From assembly GCA_030038715.1 (NCBI GenBank), contig JASHSO010000256.1, positions 1 through 8,999 on the forward strand: a stretch of 8,999 nucleotides of DNA. The letters run 5' to 3'. Below the pieces are notes generated by a model. The model did not search any database, had not been told where the DNA came from, and was given only the letters and a program-made list of their open reading frames with translations. Made by a program: the position numbers and the translations under genes. This document shows positions 5,070 to 8,999 of this stretch, in pieces; positions within the stretch are counted from its first letter, which is position 1, and every line of letters starts with the position of its first letter. The DNA comes from Streptosporangiaceae bacterium. GTDB lineage: Bacteria > Actinomycetota > Actinomycetes > Streptosporangiales > Streptosporangiaceae.

Positions 5070-6074
5070 ATGAACCAGCCGCGGGACTTCAGCCTTCGTG
5101 GCGCCATTGACCTCAGTGCGCGCCAGGCAGCCGCGCAGCGCAGACAGCGCATGGCCGGGCACGAGTCGGCCGCGGCAGGCCAGCCCGGAGCGGGGACCGA
5201 CACGATCATCGAGGTCACCGACGAGAGTTTCAACACCGAGGTGGCCGCCCGGTCCAGGTCGGTCCCGGTGATACTCGACCTGTGGGCAGACTGGTGTGGC
5301 CCGTGCAAGCAACTTGGTCCCGTCCTGGAGAAGCTCGCTGCCGAGGCGGCCGGGGCCTGGGTCCTGGCCCGCGTCGATGTCGATGCCAATCCGCAGCTCA
5401 GCGCCGCGCTCCAGGTCCAGAGCATTCCCATGGTGATGGCCGTCATCGGCGGGCAGGTGGTTGACGGTTTTGTCGGCGCGCTTCCCGAGTCCCAGGTGCG
5501 GGAGTGGATCGGCCAGGTGATGCTAGCGGCCGAGCAGCTTGGCCTGCGGCCGGCCCCTGCTCCGGATGCGGATGGCCAGGGCCAGTCGGCCGAAGCCACC
5601 CCGGCCGGCCAAACCAGGGCGATGGCGGACTACCCAGCGGGCTCGGCGGCCGGTCTTGAGACCGATGCTGCCTACACGCAGGCCCAGGAGGCGATGGAGC
5701 GCGGTGACATGGACGCCGCCGCCGCCGCGTTCGAGCGAGTGCTTACCGCGTATCCCGGTGATCCGGTGGCAGCAATGGGCCTGGGCCGGGTCAACCTGAT
5801 CCGCCGGGTCGGGTCCTACGATCAGGCCGGGGCCCGCAGGGACGCCGACGAGCGGCCGGACGATTCCGAGGCGCAGGGCAGGGTCGCCGACATCGATCTG
5901 GCGCTCGGCAGGATCGAAGCGAGCTTCGATCGGCTGCTCGCCACGATCGCGCGTACATCGGGGGAGGAGCGCGAAAAGGCGCGCAGGCACCTGGTGAGCT
6001 TGTTCGAGATCTTCCCGCCCAAGGACTCTCGCGTGACCAAGGCCCGGGCGAGGCTATCCAGCCTGCTTTTCTAG
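5070..6074 (+). CDS. Thioredoxin-TPR protein, CnoX/YbbN-like
   Basis: A 334-residue cytoplasmic protein with no signal peptide. Residues 1-44 are a charged leader. The thioredoxin fold spans about 46-155, with the redox motif WCGPC at 75-79 after VILDLWAD and the cis-proline at 120 (QSIPMVM). A Pro/Ala-rich linker (160-195) leads to a TPR-type helical region, about 197-334 (AYTQAQEAMERGDMDAAAAAFERVLTAYPGDPVAAMGLGRV, then EREKARRHLVSLFEIFPP). The layout matches the YbbN/CnoX family, which guards folding substrates against oxidation. The E. coli protein lacks the full CXXC, whereas actinobacterial members such as this one keep it, so thiol-disulfide activity is likely. ATG at 5070 follows AGGA at seven bases; the longer frame back to 4935 would overlap the mutase and adds no homology. 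The gene follows the mutase by 73 bases on the same strand. From memory, S. coelicolor also has a thioredoxin gene close to icmA. Confidence 0.85.
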   Translation: MNQPRDFSLRGAIDLSARQAAAQRRQRMAGHESAAAGQPGAGTDTIIEVTDESFNTEVAARSRSVPVILDLWADWCGPCKQLGPVLEKLAAEAAGAWVLARVDVDANPQLSAALQVQSIPMVMAVIGGQVVDGFVGALPESQVREWIGQVMLAAEQLGLRPAPAPDADGQGQSAEATPAGQTRAMADYPAGSAAGLETDAAYTQAQEAMERGDMDAAAAAFERVLTAYPGDPVAAMGLGRVNLIRRVGSYDQAGARRDADERPDDSEAQGRVADIDLALGRIEASFDRLLATIARTSGEEREKARRHLVSLFEIFPPKDSRVTKARARLSSLLF

Positions 6075-6580
6075 CCCGACCCGGCTAGCTCTTCCAGGGC
6101 CGGCAGAGCCGCCGAAAGTGCGGCGCGCTGATCGTCTGGCAACGTCATCAGGATCTGATTGAGCCAGCTGATGGCTTCCAGGCGGATTCGCTCCAGGGCT
6201 TCACGGCCTGGTCCGGTGATGGTCACCAGATATGCGCGCGCGTCGTCAGGCGCCGGCTTGCGCTGCAGGTAGCCACGCTCCTCCAGCACGTTGACGAGCC
6301 GCGTCAAGGTCGAAGGCGCGATCCGCTCAGCCGCCGCAAGGTCGCCAAGGCGAACTGGGCCGTCCTTGCCGACGGTGGCAAGAGTCGATAGCTGACTCGG
6401 CGTGAGCCCGGCCAGGTCGTACTTGCGCAGCCGCCTCGCCAGCCGCAGCACAGCGACCCGCAGCCGGGCGGCGTCGATGACGGGCTCGGAGGGCTGGGCC
6501 GCCTTGGCGCCGCTGCTGCGGCGCGGATCCGAGGATCCAGAGGTCACCGCGGCTGGTCCGCCACTCAATCCCGTGGACAC
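6071..6580 (-). CDS. MarR-family transcriptional regulator
   Basis: Up to 169 residues. The first 33 are low-complexity (Ser, Gly, Ala, Pro) and may be overcalled. The MarR fold starts at DAARLRVAVLRLARRLRK (36-53). It continues with LTPSQLSTLATVGKDGPVRLGDLAAAERIAPSTLTRLVNVLEERGYL, the helix-turn-helix (about 76-105), and a wing with DDARAYLVTITGPG (111-125). C-terminal dimer helices are at 128-165. The wing has DDAR in place of the classical DxR motif, still conserved in type. GTG at 6580 has only a weak AGG upstream, and GTG at 6547 is an alternative. It is convergent with the thioredoxin-TPR gene, sharing the palindrome CTAG so that each strand reads TAG stop. It is divergent from the YqgE gene, which it might regulate along with itself. 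Confidence 0.88.
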   Translation of the reverse strand: MSTGLSGGPAAVTSGSSDPRRSSGAKAAQPSEPVIDAARLRVAVLRLARRLRKYDLAGLTPSQLSTLATVGKDGPVRLGDLAAAERIAPSTLTRLVNVLEERGYLQRKPAPDDARAYLVTITGPGREALERIRLEAISWLNQILMTLPDDQRAALSAALPALEELAGSG

Positions 6581-6626
6581 TCTTGAAGCCTACGTGCCGG
6601 ACCGGGCTACTGGGTGACCTTGGGCC

Positions 6627-6634
6627 GCAGCTGC
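6627..6634. repeat. Perfect palindrome GCAGCTGC in the MarR/YqgE divergent spacer
   Basis: GCAGCTGC, extended to the 10-bp palindrome CGCAGCTGCG (6626-6635), lies in the 140-bp region between the divergent MarR and YqgE starts. It could be a half of a regulator site, but GC-rich DNA yields such short palindromes easily. A CATCCTGG direct repeat (6640-6647, 6669-6676) is nearby. Confidence 0.2.
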
Positions 6635-6720
6635 GCCGGCATCCTGGCGGCGGCCCGGCCGGCCGCGTCATCCTGGGCGCCAACGCATCGCCAGTGCGCT
6701 GCAAGGAGCATGATTGGCTC

Positions 6721-7296
6721 ATGGAGGACGAGTCCCTCAGCGGTCGCCTGCTGGCGGCGACTCCGCTGCTCGGCGACCCCGCGTTTCGTCGCACTGTCGT
6801 GCTGATCGTGGAGGACGAGAAGGACGAGGGAACTCTCGGCGTGGTCCTGAACCGCCCGACCGACGTCCACCTGGATCAAGTGCTTGAGGCATGGACCGCC
6901 CTCGCGTCCGGCCCGCCCGTCGTTTTCCGCGGCGGTCCGGTCTCGCCGAACAGCGCGCTAGCGCTGGCGCTGGCGCAGACCGATGAGGAGCCTGTCGGCT
7001 GGCGGTCACTGGATAGTTCACCGCTGATGTCCCGGATCGGGCTCGTCGACCTGGGGATGCCGCCGGAACTGCTGGTCGGCGGCATCAGCTCGATGCGGGT
7101 CTTCGCTGGCTACGCCAGCTGGGGGGCCGGCCAGCTTCGGGACGAGATCTCCGAGGGTGCCTGGTACGTACTTGCCGGGGATCCGGCTGACGCCTTCGCG
7201 GCGGAGCCAGAGCGACTATGGCAGGAAGTGCTGCGCCGTCAGGGCGGCGACCTCGCGCTCGTGGCCACGTTCCCGGACGACCCGGTCTGGAACTGA
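6721..7296 (+). CDS. YqgE/AlgH family protein (UPF0301, DUF179)
   Basis: A 191-residue protein that fits the family over its whole length. The N-terminal signature LSGRLLAATPLLGDPAFRRTVVLIVED is followed by EGTLGVVLNRPTDVHLDQVL, FRGGPVSPNSALAL, and the late motif VFAGYASWGAGQLRDEISEGAWYVLAGDPADAF. The family is soluble and widely conserved, and its biochemical role remains unsettled. AlgH was named from alginate regulation in Pseudomonas, which does not transfer to actinomycetes. ATG at 6721 is the only in-frame ATG at the homology start. AAGGAG (6703-6708) sits 12 bases upstream, longer than ideal. CATGAT (6709-6714) lies six bases before the ATG and could instead make a leaderless start. 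The longer frame back to 6583 shows no homology. The DUF3039 gene follows by 20 bases. Confidence 0.9.
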   Translation: MEDESLSGRLLAATPLLGDPAFRRTVVLIVEDEKDEGTLGVVLNRPTDVHLDQVLEAWTALASGPPVVFRGGPVSPNSALALALAQTDEEPVGWRSLDSSPLMSRIGLVDLGMPPELLVGGISSMRVFAGYASWGAGQLRDEISEGAWYVLAGDPADAFAAEPERLWQEVLRRQGGDLALVATFPDDPVWN

Positions 7297-7303
7297 GCCC
7301 CGG

Positions 7304-7309
7304 TAGAAT
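7304..7309 (+). promoter_or_regulatory. -10 box placing transcription start at the DUF3039 GTG
   Basis: TAGAAT (five of six to TATAAT) ends seven bases before the GTG at 7317, so transcription should begin at or within a base of the start codon. There is no Shine-Dalgarno sequence between them. This is the standard arrangement of actinobacterial leaderless genes. No clear -35 is visible. Confidence 0.55.
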
Positions 7310-7316
7310 CTGCACC

Positions 7317-7574
7317 GTGAGTACCGAAGTACTGCCCGGCAGCGACACCCGCCAGGACACCGACATCCGCCCGGACCTCTCGCCTGGCGACGGCGACCAT
7401 GAGAGATTCGCGCATTACGTCCAGAAGGACAAGATCGTGGACAGCGCGGTGAGCGGTACGCCAGTGGTCGCCCTGTGCGGCAAGGTGTGGGTGCCGAGCC
7501 GGGATCCGAAGAAGTTCCCCGTCTGCCCGGACTGCAAGCGAATCTACGACTCACTGCCCGCGGGCGAGCTGTAG
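7317..7574 (+). CDS. DUF3039 small zinc-ribbon-like protein
   Basis: An 85-residue protein typical of the actinobacterial DUF3039 family. A variable acidic N-terminus (1-24) leads to the conserved block HERFAHYVQKDKIVDSAVSG (25-44), then TPVVALCGKVWVPSRDPKKFPVCPDCKRIYDSL. His and Cys positions (H25, H29, the CGK cysteine, and CPDC) look suited to bind one zinc ion. No function is established for the family that I can cite. The start is GTG at 7317, which agrees with where homology-bearing homologues begin and with the leaderless -10 box. It lies 20 bases after the YqgE gene and ends ten bases from the convergent pncA gene. Confidence 0.88.
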   Translation: MSTEVLPGSDTRQDTDIRPDLSPGDGDHERFAHYVQKDKIVDSAVSGTPVVALCGKVWVPSRDPKKFPVCPDCKRIYDSLPAGEL

Positions 7575-7584
7575 CGAGCGGAGT

Positions 7585-8166
7585 TCACGCTGCTGCTACG
7601 AACGGCTGCCCGGTCAGCTCGACGCCGACTGCGCGCATCGCCGCTATCGCCTCGGCGGTCGTGGGTTCGGAAGCTCCTGCAGTCAGGCCCAGGAGCACGC
7701 TTGCCTGGAACCCAGCGGCCGCGGCGTCGATAGCCGTCGCGCGTACGCAGTAGTCCGTGGCGATCCCGACGACGTCGAGCTGGCTAACGTCCCGCTCTGT
7801 TAGCCAGTTCAGTGGCGATTCGCCACCCTGGCTGCGGCCATCAAAGCCGCTGTAGGCGGCCTCGTACTCGCCCTTGCGGAAGATCTCCTCGATCCTGCTG
7901 GTGTCCAGGTCCGGGTGGAACCGCGCGCCAGCGGTCCCGGCCACGCAGTGCGGCGGCCAGCTCTGCACGAAGTCAGGGTCCGCAGAAAAATGCGGGCCGG
8001 GATCAACGTGGCTGTCCAGGGACGCCACCACGTGCGCGTAGTCCGCGCTCTGCGGCCCGGCCAGCAACGCGCTGATCGCCCGCGCCACCCCGGCACCGCC
8101 TGCCACAGCCAGCGAGCCGCCCTCGCAGAAATCGTTCTGCACGTCGACGATGATCAAGGCTCGCAT
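7585..8166 (-). CDS. pncA: Nicotinamidase (nicotinamide deamidase)
   Basis: A 193-residue cysteine hydrolase that converts nicotinamide to nicotinate and ammonia for NAD salvage. All catalytic and metal residues are present at a constant offset from M. tuberculosis PncA. The catalytic triad is Asp8 (ALIIVDVQNDFCEGGSL), Lys98 (FRKGEYEAAYSGF) and Cys140 (GIATDYCVRATAIDAAAAGF). The metal ligands are Asp51, His53, His59 and His73 (SLDSHVDPGPHF, WPPHC). The length is normal for the family. The ATG at 8166 coincides with the conserved N-terminus. It lies 15 bases after the YbaK-like gene's stop and has no Shine-Dalgarno, but TACGCT (8173-8178 on the minus strand) lies six bases before it. A leaderless internal start or translational coupling would explain this. 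pncB, the next enzyme of the pathway, is two genes upstream. Confidence 0.95.
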   Translation of the reverse strand: MRALIIVDVQNDFCEGGSLAVAGGAGVARAISALLAGPQSADYAHVVASLDSHVDPGPHFSADPDFVQSWPPHCVAGTAGARFHPDLDTSRIEEIFRKGEYEAAYSGFDGRSQGGESPLNWLTERDVSQLDVVGIATDYCVRATAIDAAAAGFQASVLLGLTAGASEPTTAEAIAAMRAVGVELTGQPFVAAA

Positions 8167-8172
8167 GGGCCG

Positions 8173-8178
8173 AGCGTA
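8173..8178 (-). promoter_or_regulatory. Possible -10 box for a leaderless pncA transcript
   Basis: On the minus strand, TACGCT (TAnnnT) is followed by six bases and then the pncA ATG. It lies wholly within the 15-base gap after the YbaK-like gene. No -35 match is visible, and TAnnnT is a loose pattern, so confidence is low. Confidence 0.3.
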
Positions 8179-8181
8179 CCG

Positions 8182-8649
8182 CTAGGAGCTGACTCGCAGC
8201 GGCGTGCCTGACGTGATGCGCAGGAGTTCGGCGAAGGACGTCGGGAACACTGTGTGCACATGGCCGGCCGCGGCCCAGACAACGTCATACCGCTCCAGCT
8301 CGGTGTCGACAACGGTGCGGATGGGCTTATGGTGGCCGACCGGCGCCACGCCGCCGATCCGCTGGCCGGTGCTGGCGTAAACGAAGTCTGGATCGGCTCT
8401 GCGCACTTCCGCCACGCCTAGCTCGGCCGCGACCACGGCCGTGTCGACCCGGTGCGCACCGCTGGTCAGGATCAGCAACGGCTCGCCGTCGGCGGCGAAG
8501 ATCAGGCTGTTGGCGATGGCGCCGACCGAACAGCCCAGCTGCTCGGCCGCGGTCGCCGCCGTCGGGGCCGGGCTCCGCAGCTCGCGTACCTGGCCGGTCA
8601 CGCCAAGAGCCTGCAGCTGGCTGGCGACGTGCTTCGCGCTGGCATGCAT
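8182..8649 (-). CDS. YbaK/EbsC-family (Cys-tRNA(Pro) deacylase-like) protein lacking the active-site lysine
   Basis: A 155-residue single-domain protein. The fold is recognised from SAKHVASQLQALGV, TAATAAEQLGCSVGAIANSLIF (31-51), LLILTSGAHRVD (58-69), RRADPDFVYASTGQRIGGVAPVGHHKPIRTVVD (83-115, with the family GGVxPxGH) and VWAAAGHVHTVFPTSFAEL. These proteins hydrolyse mischarged aminoacyl-tRNA in trans. In YbaK and ProX relatives a lysine follows the VGAI segment (as in VxKSLvF) and contacts the substrate. Here residue 48 is Asn, so the activity may be altered; this may be a subgroup trait, since I recall similar actinobacterial sequences. ATG 8649 is chosen at the homology start; a longer frame to 8946 is the wrong frame of pncB. 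It sits between pncB (52-base gap) and pncA (15-base gap). Confidence 0.85.
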   Translation of the reverse strand: MHASAKHVASQLQALGVTGQVRELRSPAPTAATAAEQLGCSVGAIANSLIFAADGEPLLILTSGAHRVDTAVVAAELGVAEVRRADPDFVYASTGQRIGGVAPVGHHKPIRTVVDTELERYDVVWAAAGHVHTVFPTSFAELLRITSGTPLRVSS

Positions 8650-8701
8650 TGGGTCAGTCTGGCACGACGCGTTGGTCCGGTCGCATCGGGTTTCGGCCAG
8701 C

Positions 8702-8999
8702 TCAGTCGTGGTCGGGCTCGAACACCGTAGGAATGGCCGGATAGCCGCGAGACAGCTTGGTCGCCTGCAGCGGCAGCTCAGCGATCGCCTGCTGGTGTCG
8801 GGTCCTGGCGTCCGCCAGCGGCTGCCTGCTGACCGGCTGGCCGTCGCTGACCAGCAGCCGCAGCAGCGCTCGGCCACCCCGCTCGGCGCCCAAGCTCTGG
8901 TCGGTGACCAGCTCGCGGATGGCGATGCCGTCGCCGTCGAGTTCACGGACCGCCCACTTGCGTCCGCCGCGCGACGGCTTGCCGACCGAGCGCTTGGCG
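8702..8999 (-). CDS. pncB: Nicotinate phosphoribosyltransferase, C-terminal part
   Basis: Ninety-eight residues before the stop are visible, and the rest lies beyond the right edge. The segment AKRSVGKPSRGGRKWAVREL and the tail ALLRLLVSDGQPVSRQPLADARTRHQQAIAELPLQATKLSRGYPAIPTVFE match the C-terminus of type-1 NAPRTases (R-x-hh-elp--a--LsrGyPaiPt). The enzyme uses nicotinate, PRPP and ATP to make nicotinate mononucleotide in NAD salvage; its active-site domain is outside the window. The reading frame stays open to the edge. The stop at 8702 lies 52 bases before the YbaK-like start, on the same strand. With pncA it forms a same-strand cluster. Confidence 0.9.
   Translation of the reverse strand, partial: AKRSVGKPSRGGRKWAVRELDGDGIAIRELVTDQSLGAERGGRALLRLLVSDGQPVSRQPLADARTRHQQAIAELPLQATKLSRGYPAIPTVFEPDHD

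Noticed and set aside
6583..6720. N-terminal extension of the YqgE protein
   Set aside because: The family signature begins right after ATG 6721; the extension has no homology and would run through the divergent promoter region.
8650..8946. N-terminal 99-residue extension fused to the YbaK-like protein
   Set aside because: The DNA encodes the pncB C-terminus in another frame with clear NAPRTase motifs, so the extension is an overlapping shadow.

Overview
The window looks like chromosomal DNA of a high-GC actinomycete (Streptomyces/Streptosporangiales-like). Base composition is strongly GC-rich, several genes start with GTG, Shine-Dalgarno signals are often weak, and there are leaderless-type -10/start arrangements. 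The gene set also fits: a DUF3039 protein, an actinobacterial thioredoxin-TPR protein and an IcmA-like mutase. The genus cannot be fixed from the sequence alone. No rRNA, tRNA, insertion sequence, CRISPR array or phage gene was seen. Gene density is normal and the window reads as core/housekeeping chromosome rather than a mobile island.

Layout, left to right. (1) 1-234 (-) is the N-terminal part of an ABC-ATPase-like protein whose P-loop has degenerated; it is divergent from a MarR-type regulator at 381-896 (+). (2) A two-gene minus-strand unit, 2917 to 1020, encodes an ECF sigma factor and, overlapping it by a GTGA, a single-pass membrane protein with a large extracytoplasmic BNR/beta-propeller-like region. 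It has no recognisable zinc-finger anti-sigma domain. (3) A gene-free divergent region of about 400 bp (2918-3319) carries a candidate sigma promoter, two tandem inverted repeats and a near-perfect 20-bp palindrome. The palindrome sits between the likely -10 box and the ribosome binding site of the next gene. (4) 3320-4996 (+) is the large subunit of a B12-dependent acyl-CoA mutase with isobutyryl-CoA-mutase-type active-site residues. (5) 5070-6074 (+) is a thioredoxin-TPR protein (CnoX/YbbN-like), convergent with and overlapping a second MarR regulator at 6071-6580 (-). (6) 6721-7296 (+) is a YqgE/AlgH protein, followed by an apparently leaderless DUF3039 zinc-ribbon protein at 7317-7574 (+). 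(7) On the minus strand from the right edge lie the C-terminus of nicotinate phosphoribosyltransferase (pncB), a YbaK-type deacylase homologue and nicotinamidase (pncA). This is an NAD-salvage cluster.

How the genes work together. pncA converts nicotinamide to nicotinate, and pncB converts nicotinate to nicotinate mononucleotide, so they are consecutive steps of one pathway with the YbaK homologue between them. The mutase would interconvert isobutyryl-CoA and n-butyryl-CoA, linking valine catabolism with butyryl-CoA metabolism. It lacks the B12-binding domain, so it needs a small subunit encoded outside this window. The sigma factor and its overlapping membrane protein look like a signal-sensing pair. 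The most interesting candidates for follow-up are this sigma/propeller pair, the palindromic operator at the mutase, the degenerate ABC ATPase, and the YbaK homologue lacking the family's active-site lysine.
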